Assembly (NCBI GenBank): GCA_011317545.1
Contig: WUJK01000012.1
Coordinates: 1,067,001 to 1,131,000, forward strand
Length of the DNA: 64,000 nt
Source: Coniella vitis
Lineage: Eukaryota > Ascomycota > Sordariomycetes > Diaporthales > Schizoparmaceae
Direction of reading: 5' to 3'
Shown here: positions 1 through 11,863 of the stretch, piece by piece
Numbering within the stretch: the first letter of the stretch is position 1
Layout: each line of letters opens with the position of its first letter
Notes under the pieces: model-generated
Database searches by the model: none
What the model saw: only the letters and a program-made list of their open reading frames with translations
Told to the model about the DNA's origin: nothing
Program-made: the position numbers and the translations under genes

Positions 1-275
1 AGTGCGCATTCGCGGCAGAAAATGTCGCCTCGAGCGCAAGCCACGGGGTCGATAGCAGCTTCGAGACACAGCGAGCAAGAGCCAAAGGGCAAGAAGGAGT
101 CACGTGTCAGACGGGCCGAAGAGGATGCCCACGCGGACTTGGCCATTGCCCGCTCGTGTGAGGTGAAGACGGCGCGAGAGGTGTTCCTTTTGCCTGGTTA
201 ATTAGATCTTGTTGCCCATGATGGAGACTTTGGGGAGAGGGGAACAAGGTTGGGTCTTGACGTACTGTGCGACAT
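1..275 (-). CDS. NOSIP-like RING/U-box protein, 5' part only
   Basis: This is the start of a gene that runs off the left edge. A ten-base first exon (266-275, ATG TCG CAC A) is followed by a GTACGT donor and an intron at 194-265. The second exon starts at 193 and stays open to base 1. Spliced, the protein begins MSHSKRNTSRAVFTSHERA and continues into a region with SLCLEAAIDPVAC and then FCREC. That is the N-terminus typical of nitric-oxide-synthase-interacting-protein homologues, where the Cys pairs open a RING/U-box-like zinc fold. Family members are nuclear ubiquitin-ligase-like proteins linked to spliceosomes; the exact fungal role is not established here. The intron splits codon 4 and restores the conserved SKRNTSR stretch, which decides the model. 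It is divergent from NNF1 across about 410 bases, so the two may share a promoter region. The C-terminus is not visible. Confidence 0.85.
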
Positions 276-688
276 GGTGTAGCGTCGGTCGTGGGTGCAC
301 AGAGACTGGTGATTCGATAGCTAGTAAGGTATGTCCAGAATAGCGCAGCTTTCGATTCCTGGAACACCAGAAATTGTTCAAGAGTAAGCAGGCGGTTGGA
401 GTCGAAAGAGTCGGGACCGGTGCTGGTGCTGAATGCAGCGGGGCCTTGTATGTCTAATAGTATGTTAAGATTACGTAAGGCCCCAAGCCGGTGCACTTTC
501 CCTTTTGGCAAGTCGCGTCTTCCTTCCTGCGCGTCGCACATGCATCTCTCATCACTCTCACCAACCTCGACCCTGTCGATCGACGAAACTTTCATATGCC
601 ACCAGAAAGCGATCAAATCCTGAGCGCAGCTTGATAGTCAACAATATACAAAAGTATACAAACATAACCAGCTAGACAACCTTTCACC
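276..688. promoter_or_regulatory. Shared divergent promoter region, NOSIP-like gene / NNF1
   Basis: This is the 413-base space between two divergent start codons. It must carry both 5' leaders and probably both promoters. The last 40 bases before the NNF1 ATG are A/C-rich (around 640-688), a common fungal leader composition. I see no clear TATA box and no other coding signal that I trust. Confidence 0.5.
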
Positions 689-921
689 ATGGCGACGGAG
701 GACTCATCCCGGGAACCACAACCAAACGATGCGGCGGCTCGAGGCCCTAGTGTAGAGGCTCAACAAGCAGACCAACACCAATTAGTATCACAACAACCAC
801 AGTCACAAGAGCAACCACAACCAACAGCGACAACGGAAGCAACATCAAATCCACAGTCTGGATCCATAATTGAACCATCACAACCTCCATCAGCACCTCC
901 ACCACAACAACAACATCAGTC

Positions 922-988
<67 letters not shown>

Positions 989-1852
989 GAACCATCCCGG
1001 CCCTCATCATCTTCACAGCAACAGCAACAACAACAACAACAACAACAACAACAAGAACGTGAACAAGAACATCAACAACCTCCAACCGGAGAATCATCCC
1101 AAACATCCAACCCTCCCGCCTCGCCACCCCTCCCAGCGCGCCACACAGCAATCACCCCAGGTCCACGCGCCCAGCGCTTCCAGGAATCCTTTGACGCCGC
1201 ACTAGCCCGCACTCTCGCCAAAATTTCTACCGATAACTTTGGCTCCTGCTACCCAACCATTGCCGCACAGGCACCGCATATCCTGCGTCAGGTCCAACGC
1301 AGCATGGTCGACCGCCTTGCTCAATTATGCGCCGCCGAATTTGGGAAGATCCTCGAGCGCTACGCAGTTGTTCCGCGCCTTAATGAGCTTGAGGGTCTTG
1401 TCAGCGATGCGGAACTGCGGCGACGGTCTTCTGTCTCTGCTACTGCTGCTACCACTGCCGGCCAGCGACGTGCAGCTTCCTCCATTAAGGGTAAAGGAAA
1501 AGACGGCGAAAGCGGCAATGACAACAGCAGGAACAATAGGGATGCAGAAAGGACGGTCAAGCCCCTTCCACCACATCTGCTCCCAGCGGAAACTATTCTT
1601 GCTGCGCATCTCGCGCCACATCTTGCTAGCCAGCAGAGTCAGATGAACGCTAGGCTGCAGAATACGCAGGCTGCAAATGCCGTGCTGTGGGAGGAGATCC
1701 AGGCGCAGCGGAACGAGGTTGAGCAGTTGCTAGCTTCTCTCGAGACTTCGCTGGCAGATATTCATGCCGCAGCGGGGTTGATGGACGGCTTGCCGGCTGA
1801 GCAACTAGCTGCTGAAAGTCAGGCAGTGGAGATGGAAATTGTTGATCTTTGA
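689..1852 (+). CDS. NNF1: Kinetochore protein Nnf1 (MIND/Mis12 complex subunit) with polyglutamine N-terminus
   Basis: This is a single-exon gene of 387 codons starting in a good context (caccATGgc). Residues about 160-245 match the Nnf1/PMF1 core: RFQESFDAALARTLAKIS, then a Tyr-Pro-Thr segment and a helix ending EFGKILERYAVVPRLNELE. Nnf1 is one of the four subunits of the MIND (Mis12) complex, which joins the inner centromere to the Ndc80 microtubule-binding complex. A C-terminal helical segment (about 290-375, rich in Glu, Gln and Leu) fits pairing with Mis12. The first 160 residues are low-complexity: Gln/Pro/Ser with uninterrupted Gln runs at 79-100 (22) and 110-122 (13). Yeast Nnf1 is about 200 residues, so this N-terminal extension is large. 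The CAA runs are repeat-prone. The family call is confident from the core segment; what the Gln tract does is unknown. Confidence 0.85.
923..1054 (+). repeat. CAA trinucleotide repeats coding for polyGln in NNF1
   Basis: There are two runs of mostly CAA codons, 22 and then 13 glutamines, separated by a Ser/Pro-rich spacer. The first run is pure CAA, which favours replication slippage, so its length may vary between strains. Confidence 0.95.
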
Positions 1853-2634
1853 AAGAGAAGTGTCTCTGCTTGATTGGCTAATCTGCTACCTGGACGCAAT
1901 GGAAGAGCTCACGAGCATCCTGCCAGTGTCTGGAAGACGTTGATCCTATTGACCATGTTTTCTACGTGGGTCAAAAGCCTGCTTGCCCGACTTTCGTAAA
2001 AACTGCGAAAGGCTCGCTATGTTTGACATGGTAATTGATCCAAGTGCGTACTAGGAAACTATAGACGTTGCAGGTAGCGACCCATATTGCATTTTCATGC
2101 CTTTGCAATATCCAATCATCAGAAAAATATATCTTCACAGAGTGGGTGGTGTTCAATTACAATGCATTCCTGATAGTTCTTGTATACACGAATCGCCGCT
2201 TTTCCATCCGCCGATCAGCTGCGGACGCAAATCCTGAAACTATGTACAGCATATTCCTGTTCTCACCTGAATGCGATGGCGCATTCATATCATGCTTTTG
2301 TTCTCACCCTTTGATATGCGTGCAGGGATATCGTTGAAGGGCTTATATGCAAATTCTTGTCCCTCCCAAAAAGTCAAACGCCAGGCCCGTTGTGGGGCCG
2401 AAATGCAAAAAAAAAAAAAGAAATGCAACAAGAACCGTTTTCGACGCCCGTCATGGTCCGCATGATGCTGTGCTCATGAACTAAAAGGAAGGAAAATGGA
2501 TACCGTGACGCCTTGGTAAGAGAAGAGTGGTGTTTGCAAGACGAGCTGATGAGTTACTTGACAAGAAGAAAAAGAATAGACGTTGGGGGAGAAATTCGAA
2601 AATCAAGTGAGGGCTAAGTACAGCCGCCCTGAGG
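1853..2634. other. Convergent intergenic region (3' ends of NNF1 and the PH-domain gene)
   Basis: This is an A/T-richer space between convergent genes, presumably holding both 3' untranslated regions. It has an A12 run near 2407-2418. No coding signal was recognised. Confidence 0.6.
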
Positions 2635-3972
2635 TCATATACGTCTGTTGTCCGCGTGTATGACCTGCCACGGGCCCCAAAATTCAGGCTCGCCATAGGA
2701 TGGCGGTTGCACTCGTGACATTTGACCAGTGGACCAGTCAATGTGCCATCTCTGGCCTTTGAAAATGACAAAATTGGACTTGCGTGGACTCTTGAACAGG
2801 AGCACAGCATAACACAGCTTAGCGTAGACCATATCGTGCGTGGTCGACCACAAGTGCCGTGGTCTCCACTTTCCCGTTCCAGGCTCGACGTCTTCATTGC
2901 CCTGGGGTGCCATGGCGGGCTGATTGAGCGATTCTTGGCCTGAAGTTGTGTAGTCACCTGAGGATTGTGTGATTGGCGAGCCCAAAGGGAAGATGCCGGG
3001 TTGGTCTGACATATTCAAACCCAGTGTCCCACCGATTGCCAGGTCCTCCGAGGTAGGAAGTTGGGTTGGCCCGGAGCCAAAAGAGTCCCAAATTTCTCCT
3101 CCACCAGTGCTCTGATGGCCAAAGTGGCCCCGGAGCCAGCGGAGCCGCTGTATACGCGGGATACTCTGGTCTCGTGGAAAGTCACGCTCGTCAATAGGGA
3201 TTGCCACATCTATGGCAGCAAACAAACACTCCAACCACTTCACAAAGGTGACAAGCTCGACGCAAGAGATGAGGAACTGGTCTGTCTCTGCTCGGATGCG
3301 AATGACATATCGGCGTCTGCGATATCTTCGAATTAGCCTCGCTCCCAATTTGTCGGTCACATTTTGAGTGACCCGGCTAAGAGCCTGCGGCCGAGCGAGA
3401 TTCCAGTCTTGTACTTACTTGTGGTAGTCAGCTGCTATGCCCACATCGGCGTGTTGAAGGCTGTAGCTGCGCTCCAGTGAGCCCTTCTTCATCCAAGATG
3501 GATTGTCAGGCTTGACGTCGGGGCCATGCATCCTGCTCTTGCCCCAACCGAAATCCTTCTTTTTTGCCGAGTAGATATGCAAGGCTGTTCCATGCAAGAC
3601 GACGAACATGGTGCGCCAGTTGCGATATTCTGCTCTTTTAACAGCATCCTCGATTTCCATCTTCATTTGGAAAACGGTTTCCATGTGGACGTCGCAGTAG
3701 TAGCCAGGCAGATTCTCCTGATCCGTCAACACACTCTCGTCCAAGACAGCCTCCTTGCCCTTGCGCGAGGGTCCGCTGTAGGTCCCATGCGTAGCAACAT
3801 GGTAAGCTGGTGGCATGGGCGGCTGCGCAAAAGTCATGACCTGCTCGTAAAAGTAGTCCTCTTCCATGGACAACCGGCGAGCCGGACGGTTGTCGATAGG
3901 TGCCAATTCCAACGCATGGTTGAAGACGTCGAAAGTGGCAGAGGCACTGTCTTCAGACTCGCTTAAATCCAT
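2635..3972 (-). CDS. PH-domain protein, two exons
   Basis: Exon 1 is 3419-3972 and exon 2 is 2635-3316, giving 411 residues. The intron (3317-3418) has a GTAAGT donor, a CTAAT branch site and a CAG acceptor. Splicing joins AADYHK to RRYVIRIRAETDQFLIS, restoring the last strands of a pleckstrin-homology domain. The domain runs from about residue 85 (LPGYYCDVHMET) through RTMFVVLHGTALHIYSAKKK and KGSLERSYSLQHADVGIA to the helix CVELVTFVKWLECLFAAID near 230. A start at 3972 is used because the frame has no earlier ATG; an upstream exon is possible. PH domains bind phosphoinositides or proteins, so a membrane or cortex role is likely but not specific. The C-terminal 180 residues include a conserved-looking block (WSTTHDMVYAKLCYAVLLFK) that I recall from similar fungal proteins but cannot name. 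It converges on NNF1. Confidence 0.8.
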
Positions 3973-6900
3973 TGCCGGGAAGGCCGCCAACGGTGCTTTG
4001 TGGTTGTTTTTTCCGTGCCTGTACTTCAGTTGCTGATACTGTATAACAGTTGAGTTCTTGCTTGGGACACTCGGTCGATTCCTCCTATGCGTTGAGACCC
4101 CAATCCACCATCATCAATCGTCCAGAACGACGACACCGAGATGATGGATTCGCTGTCTTCCCTAATGCCTCCCCCAACGCCGCTCACCAGCTGCGTCGAG
4201 ACACCCAAAAGTATGGCTCTGTCTGGTGCCGGCAGGTGACAAATTATTGCTGGTTTGAGTTCAAACCCGAGCAACGCCAATGCTAGGTCCACTTTCGAAA
4301 CGAGAGACCTTTCCACAACATATGGCTGAATATTAGTTGCAGCAGCGACGCACGGAGGTATTCGAGGAAGCAGGCGGCAGCCTTGATATGGAAATTAGGA
4401 TGCAAAACGAACGATCAGCCGCGGGTGCAGGTTCGCGGTGGGATCCGCGCTGTGGAAGGATAACACAACCACGCAAAACGCAGCAACTTGGAGCCAGGGA
4501 AGAGAGTGAAACCAGCAAAGTAGCTTGATGAGCGTAGAAATGGAGAAGGTAGGAAAAACAAAACGAGACACGGAGAGAGGAGGACATGCAAGAGAAGGAA
4601 ACCGTCGAAGTTTGGAAGGCGGGCAACTCTCTGTACGGGCGGCCAGGCCCCAAAGATCCTTGCAACGCCCTGTCACCTCGGCGTGCTTGCACTATAGCGT
4701 GCCATGTACAGTACTTTGAACATACAGTGTATCGGTCTGGCTGCCAGTATACTATAGGAATAAGGCCGTATCGAGCCCCTACTGCTGGGCATGGCCCTCT
4801 GTCAGGGCCCCTGCTGGGCCCCCTGTCACGCGGGTGCCCTGTTCCAGGTTAGGGCCCTCGCTCTGCTGGACGCCTCCGGAAGGTCGGCGGTACGGTTCTG
4901 GAAGTTGCAGACGCAGCCGCCAGCCAATCTCGTGTGTTTCCGCCCTGTGAGCATGACATTTCTCAAGATCTGCACAAGGAACCGAAGAAGAGGTGCAGAC
5001 GGACCATACTGGGTAAGTATATGGTGCATCTGCGTATCCTGGTACTGTACCACAGAGACCGTGGTGCACCTTTCATCAGTGGTATGCTTAGCAGACGACA
5101 CCCTCAAATTGACAAGCTAGTAGCGACGCTTTTGCTTACGCGCTACAGGCTGTGACAGCTGCTACTTACAGCGCCTTCGCACCCCCATGGTTTACTTCGA
5201 CCTGCTGTAAGATCAAAGTATCTTCTACCTCCTCCTGCCGACGCTCCCACGCTCGCACAATTCTCCAGCTGCCTCATTCTCGCGGCCTTCCGTTTCGGAA
5301 GCCCCGCAAAAGGACTGATGCCTATCGCAGACGGGAACACCACGCGGACACAAGAGCCCAAAGTAGGCGACAGGCCCTTGGGAGGGGCTGGCCCAGTGCA
5401 CCTCCGCGGCACCTCCCGACGCCTCACCACCCCAATCACGACTCTCGCTGCCGCCAGCCGCCCTAGGCCGCATCGGGCAGGTTGTAAAACTCGTGCTCAC
5501 GGCGCCTGTGTTGTGGCGTTGCCCGGATTGCGTGATGCCATCGCGCGTGAGATTATGGCCGCGACAGGGAGGAGACACAGACGTACAGGTCGCGATGCTG
5601 GGCTTTTTAGTCATATCGTTCTTTCTGTTTCCTTGTCTTCCTCTTGTTTTCTGGCGTCTCGCTCGGACTCTATGACTAACATCCTGACTTTGTCCTGCTA
5701 TCTTCCAGCCCAACGCCTGCGTGCGAGCACCCCGGTTCGACTCGACTCGGCATAATAGGTGTCCTGCCTGCATGTTACGTTGACCCTCTTGTGTGACTGG
5801 CCAGCGGCTCAATCTGGCAACCTTCGCGACTCCCGGCTGCAATACGACTTCCCAACTCTCCGCCCGTATGGTGGCACTCTCTTGTCCGTCTGTGGTACAT
5901 GTTTTGGATCACCAGGTTCATACCATGACAAGCCACGCGCAGCACCAGTGGCGAAAGAAGCACGGCATCTCCTCCTGGAGGGCTTCTGGAAAAGCTCTGG
6001 AAGCCTGTGTAATACACGACGCTGACATACTACATATAGCGACCAGCAGCACGATTGGTTCTGCTCTCCACTTTTCGTTTTGCCGGTCAGTTATGGGCAG
6101 CCGTATTGCCTCAGCCAGCCGCGCGGTGCTGACGTCTACGATTTATTTGAAAGGCACATACACACTCACATAGCCCAGGGAACAAGCCGTTGCCCTTTGG
6201 GCAAAGAAAGGGTTTTGAAACGCAGAGCATGCAATTACCCCTCGCAACAAACTAGCGACTGCTGTTGAGTACATAGTACATGCTCGCATTTACCATTGGC
6301 TGTGGCTTTCCACTCTGTCAGCCAGGCCCCAGGACAAGGAGGAGATCAATCTTGTTCCGACATGCCGACGATAGCCCTCTCGCTTAGAGCTTGGCTTTCT
6401 GTACGCTCAACGATGGTGGTGACCGTTTCTGACCGCGAATGCCAAGTACAGGTACTCGTGCTCGTCCGAACGACCGCGCCCCAAGTAACCACATGGCATG
6501 ACAGGGTCTACCGGAACGGTTTGGTAGCCGTGCCGGTGCACGTCCGACCTCTGGGTATCGTCGTCATATAGTCGTACCAGAAGAGGAAGGAGGCTGAAGA
6601 TGCCCCCTCCACGACACCCAACAAACTCTGCTGACAAGGCTGACAAAAGCAAGCGCCCGCTCCATGACAAGAAAACCGATTGTCCTCACATGATCACGCT
6701 CTAGTGCCAATATCTCTCGCCTTTTCTTTGCTTGCTCGGGCATAACCACGCGTGTCCTTACCCAAGAAACGCAATGGATGGCCTTGGATGTTTCATCGCG
6801 ATGATGTGATGAATGCGCGGCTGATTTTTCCACAGCGAGGAAGGGGATTGGAGTGTAATTATCACATGTGAGTTACGTTGCGAGCTCGGGCACGTGTCGG

Positions 6901-9900
6901 GGTTTCAAGCCAGAGATGCGACGCCCGTGGACAGAGTGATTGTTGATCAGTATTCCACACGCTTCGTCGCGCGAGGGCCGCGTCTATAGTCCGCCGACTT
7001 TGCGAAGCTGGCTGCACGTGGGTTCTTAGGGAGGTGTCTGTTTGCTTAGAATTGTACCAACTGTTCATACAAAAGCGGATACCTTGAGATATAGTGGAGT
7101 ATTCTGGGCGCTGCTGCTACTGCCACTACTCCGATATCTTCACGGGTCAATGACTTGTCTGTGATTGATGGAGATCGAGCATGTTGATCATCTATTTCTG
7201 ATCTAGATCATGAACCGTGAGGCCGCGAGGACCAACTTGACGCCATCACTGTGCCGCGTCTTAAAGAGATCAAATATCCTGTATAACAGTGGTATCAAGG
7301 ATGTTGCGTCGCTGCCCAATGCTCGATATTCAATTAGTATACGTGCGCATCAATCCTTTCATCTCGCTCACAATACAAATCCTTTACATGGCAAGGACTC
7401 GGAATTTCTCAATAACATCGACACAATTCTGTTATAGTGGCGATAGAAAGCCATTGCAAACCACACTCTAGCAACTCGCATCGACAACGGTTTGGTTCCC
7501 CCCCCCCCAAAAATATTACTACGAAGTCTCCTGATCGCCAATAACATAAGTACTGATGTCTGTTGGGATGGAATAGTAGAAAATTTATCCCCACTCTGAA
7601 GACACTATATGCTCCTCTAGAGTTCAAAATGGACTTACTTACCTTTGAGATGATACGCTAGCATCTAAACTACTATGAAACAACTTTTTCCCCTCGTGTC
7701 AAATGAGATCTAAAGTACAGACGACATCAACCTGCCTTGACCTCCCTCGCGCCCTACACAGAGCTCCATAATATCATATAGTAGGAAATGTCTTGTTCTA
7801 ATTCGGAGATGGGTCATTGTATTCCGAGTCCTCTTTCGTGCTTTCCCTTTGGCAACGAAGATATCTACCTACGTAGACTGTTGCACAAGCCACTTTACTA
7901 CCGGCTCGGCAACATTTCGCCCTACTTCCCCGTGACCCTCCCACAGAACCAAATAAGGTAATCCGTTCGATATCAATACACAATCACACGTCTATCCATC
8001 ATCCATCCATCCAGATACTAACAGACAGACCGAGTGCATCATCGTTGCTTTCTATCTTCCCTTGCCGCCGCCGCCGCCCCTCCCTTCCCCAGCCCTCCTG
8101 CCTCCCACCCACCATTACGGGGTTTCTCTCGTCTTCTGTCTGATCTTTTCATCCAATCATCATTTTGACTCACACAGCGACGCATCTTCCCCTCCCCATG
8201 TCGACGTCCGTGTGGCCCATCGCGTGCTCAGGAAGTGAGTGAGCGTCTAGCCCCACGGATTGACGTTGACGTAAAGAGCGAGGCGAGTCTGTTTGTGTTG
8301 GATAGAACCCCCCTCCAATATCGTTTCCCTCAGCCAAACGGAAGCCAAGCTGTACACGAAAAGTAGAAGTGAGAGCCCCGCGCGATAGGTCATCGTCATT
8401 ATTAGTCTCTTGCTTTCTTGTCGGCAGTGCCGTTTATATACACATCCCCGGCCACTCGGGCGTTTTTTTTTTCGTCTTTCTTTTGTTTGTTCTTTCTCGT
8501 GGCTTTTCTTGCTTTTCTTTCTCTTGTTTTTTCTTGTAACATGAAAACAGGTCCCAAGGACACAATACAATATCGGCATTGTTGCAGCTAGTTTTTGTTT
8601 TCTGTTTTTTGAGGGGGTGGGGGTTAACGGCGGGGTGTTGGCACTTTTTGCTTTTTGACTGTATATACGACTATGCAAGTATATCCCATGAGAAGGCGAC
8701 GAGACAGGTTTTGTTGCTTATTCCTGTCTAACGCGGTTTAGCCATCAGCGCAAAAGAGGCCTGTCACGCTGCATCGTGCCCTTAGATAGTATAGGTCTTT
8801 GCAACTGACCGTCATGAGAAGGGACAGAAAGTAAAGGATGCCGGTCTACTTTAAGTCTCAGGGATCTGGACCTTTTACATATAGCAAGTAAAGAAATTCA
8901 TGAAACAACAAATCCAAGCTTGCCAACCTATGTAACCGAACTTGCTGCGTGGATATATGTATGCTCGTCGGTTCATTGGGTGCCAGAGGTATTTCTATCA
9001 TATAGTATTTGAGACTTTCCTATTTCTCAACCAGCATGCACAGGCTGTAGAGAAAAGGAGGGATAAATTCAGCGAATAGTGAGTGCCGTATTTATACACG
9101 TCTCGGTAAATAGTCTTGAATAGTGCTTAGGTGGATTTGTTGATACCTCGACGTTTCCACCATACAATCACTCTGATGCATGGCTGGCTATCTTTAGGTA
9201 TGCAGGTACAGCTACGCAATGGTTGTGTTCGCTCCAAACGCGGGATGCCTTACAATATCATGGCACTAGAGTGCGCTTTACGACCTGTATATAATGATGC
9301 CGACGTAAGGGACATCAAGAGATTCCCCGACAGAAGATCATTGATCGTATTCAGTCCCGCGACCATTCGACCACAGTGATTGCAAGTACAGGACGGAGTA
9401 CAAGATGGATTAAAGTCATACAAATATTGCGTAAGCTCGCAAATATTGGCAATTACAGTTCTAAGCGCCCGTTGCCGAGTCCGTTTTGTGTACCCGAGTT
9501 TTGAACAATAACGACCTTGATAATGTACAAAGTTGCCCGATCCTCACAGATGCAGCATCTGATTCATATACCTTACCACCATTTCCCGCGATGCCTTGGA
9601 AAATAACCCACCCTCCGACGAGTCGTTGCCGCGTGAGGGTCTTCTCCCACTATTCTACCCATTGCAAACTGGAAGCTCAGACCAATAGTCGAACAGACAC
9701 GGTACCATACCATCACAATCAAACACGATTGCGTACTCAAAAATATGGCCCGTGAACCCAGAATATAGCAGGTGCAAACAAACATGAAAAGAAAAGAAGA
9801 TTAGTTTTGTTTTGGTATGGCTTTTTTTCCCGGTTGCAATGTATGTACCGCAATACGCCACTTCATGAAGCACGATCACACACCACCCTTACACCACCGG

Positions 9901-10034
9901 CCGGCCAAAAAGCAAACCCTCCCCCCAAAGACGCCTGGAACCACTTTTTGGAACGCGGAACAAAGTGCTAACCAGCCATCGCTTCCCTGGAATGAGCTCG
10001 AACAAGGAAATTGAGTCGTTTTCTGTACAGTCGC
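3973..10034. other. 6 kb region without recognisable genes
   Basis: No stretch here combines a long open frame with protein-like composition or splice sites that join known motifs. It holds the 5' side of the PH-domain gene and the 3' side of the NTF2/RRM gene. It also has a C9 run at 7500-7508, a T-rich stretch around 8460-8560, one TACATAGTA motif at 6270-6278 and a CT-rich leader-like stretch at 8040-8197. Short open frames are present, but they look random on both strands. A non-coding transcript or a fast-evolving multi-exon gene cannot be excluded. Confidence 0.5.
8040..8240 (+). promoter_or_regulatory. CT-rich leader followed by a short ATG frame and possible splice donor
   Basis: A pyrimidine-rich stretch (GCCGCCGCCGCC, then repeated CCCTCC/CTTCCCC) runs up to an ATG at 8198. 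Twelve codons later there is a GTGAGT donor-like site (GGA A|GTGAGT), just before an in-frame stop. Filamentous fungal promoters often look like this. I could not find a following exon with recognisable protein, so it may be the start of an unrecognised or non-coding transcript. Confidence 0.25.
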
Positions 10035-11863
10035 TTAAGCGTTGGTGGCCTGGGCACCACCACGGCCACGCGGGGCGCCACGACCGCGGTTGGGGTATCC
10101 TCCGCGTCCACCACCTTGGCTACCAGATCGGTTACCGTCGAATCCACCGCGGCCACGCCCAGCATTGCCACCCCGGTTGTTGCTGTAGTTGGCACCTCCG
10201 TAGGCGCTAGCCTTGGGACGTCTAGTTTCAATGGCAATGCTCTCGCCCGCAACCGTGATCGGACTGGCCTTGATGGCAGCCTGGCAGCTAGCCGCGGTGG
10301 CGTACTCGACGAAGGCGCAAGTCTGCCGCAAATGTCAGTAAGGAATGCCAAACTGAAGTTGTAAGAAATATAAAAATCATCCAACTTACCTTGATACGGT
10401 TAATATCAAAGTAGACAAGTTCACCAAAGGCGCTCAGGGCAGGCTTCAGATCCTCTTCCTTTACCTTGTCAGTAACAAACTTCACGTAGGCCAAAGCATT
10501 GTCCTTCTCAGCATTGGGTGCCGCGGCGGAATGCTGTCGGCTCTGCTTCTTGGAATCAGCACCAGCAGTGCGCCATTCACTGGCCTCCTTGTTATGAGTC
10601 TGCGTGGCAGCCTCGGCAGGAGCGGGAGCGTTCGCCTGAGCACCAACAGGAGCGGCAGCAGGAGCAGCAGGAGCACGAGTTGATGCCGGGCTTCCAGTAG
10701 ACTTGGCGGGCAAGGGAATGGCGGGCTTGACAGCAGGCTTGCCAGACCCGGCAGCCGCAAGGCTGGCCCAGGTCATGGGCTTAGGCGGGCCCTTGGGCTT
10801 CTCGGGCTCAGGAGCTGGAGTTTGAGCAGGAGCTGGGGTTGGGCTAGGTTCCTTCGGAACCTCGGGTTGGCTGGTCTCCTGGGTAGCAATCTCCTCCGCA
10901 ACCTGCTCAGGGTTGGATGTTGTCGCTTCAGGGGTCTCTGGCTTGTTAACGGTCTCTTCAGTCACGGGTGCAGATTCAGCCGGAGTGTCGTCGGCGGTAG
11001 TCGAAGGGGCCTCTTGGACTGCAGTGCTGGTTTCTTCAAGCTTCTGGTCCACCACTTGAGCATCGAGTGTGACAGAGGTCTCCTCCACAGGTTCCTCGAC
11101 CTGCGCAGGCGCCGGCGTTGCCTCGGGTTCCTGCTCAGCCTGTTGAGCTGACTCGGCCTCGGCAGCCGGGGCCGCAATTGCAGCCGGCTCCTCCCCAGCA
11201 CCCTCGGAAGCCTCCTCGTCACCCTCGCTGATGTATCTCAGGATGTCATTGAGGAGGAAGTAACCGGCAGGCTGTTGAGCAAGGACGAAGGTCTGGACAA
11301 ACTTCTTAGGTTCGGCGGACTTGTTGGAAATTTCGCCAATGACCTGGATCACGATGTTCTCAAAAGAGGCTTGGGAATCGACGTTCGAGACGCGGACTTT
11401 GCAGTCTTGGAAGTCAAGCTCCTTGATGCGTTCCTGGATAGCCTGGGACGGTTGATTGTCTGGTCAGCCCTCATAGCCCCTTCCATTCGTAGCCGCTCCA
11501 GCAACACAGCATCCACAACTTACCTGTCGTCCCACGGAAACGTCGACCAATTCAGCTTCTGGGCCTTGAACGAACTGAGAGCGCTTGTTGTAGAAGAGCT
11601 ACAGTGACGTCAGCTAATGCGCGTGTTCGGGTGGTAATTAAAAGGGGGAGGGGGGGTTAGCCCCTGTTGGGAGAACGCACGTGGAGCTTGCTCGGGTTCT
11701 TGCTCAGGGTAGTATAATATTGCTCAACAAAATACCAGCCAACCTCATCCTTGGAGGGGGTGGGTGCAGAGTTGGTGGACTCGGCAGCAGTAGCGGAGGG
11801 GGTTTCGGAAGCAGGTGCAGCAGGGTACTGCTCCTGGTGGTTGAAGTTGCCGTTTGTTGCCAT
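10035..11863 (-). CDS. NTF2-like plus RRM plus RGG protein (G3BP-type RNA-binding protein)
   Basis: Four exons (11681-11863, 11524-11598, 10390-11442, 10035-10322) give 532 residues. The introns are 82, 81 and 67 nt with good consensus; intron 2 has a CTGAC branch site. Residues about 40-170 form an NTF2-like domain, beginning VGWYFVEQYYTTLSKNP and ending QQPAGYFLLNDILRYIS. Residues 170-400 are a disordered Glu/Pro/Ala linker. An RRM follows at about 402-475 (AYVKFVTDKVKEEDLKPAL, then TCAFVEYATAASCQAAIKA), and the tail from about 487 is RGG-rich. This is the domain order of animal G3BP and fission-yeast Nxt3, cytoplasmic RNA-binding proteins linked to stress granules and ubiquitin-protease partners. 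Cytoplasmic mRNP function is inferred from that family. The start lies in ttgccATGgc. A long CT-rich leader (minus-strand sense) extends upstream to about 12.5 kb. Confidence 0.88.

Noticed and set aside
747..1151. Open frames opposite and beside the CAA repeats (Val-rich and Asn-rich)
   Set aside because: They are shadows of the trinucleotide repeat in NNF1; the Nnf1 core fixes the true frame.
3377..3418. Shorter 42-nt intron for the PH-domain gene
   Set aside because: It keeps frame but inserts about 20 residues into the PH strand. The 102-nt intron has a branch site and restores the expected domain.
5700..5760. GGTTCGA stretch resembling a tRNA B box
   Set aside because: There is no matching A box or acceptor-stem pairing at the right distance.
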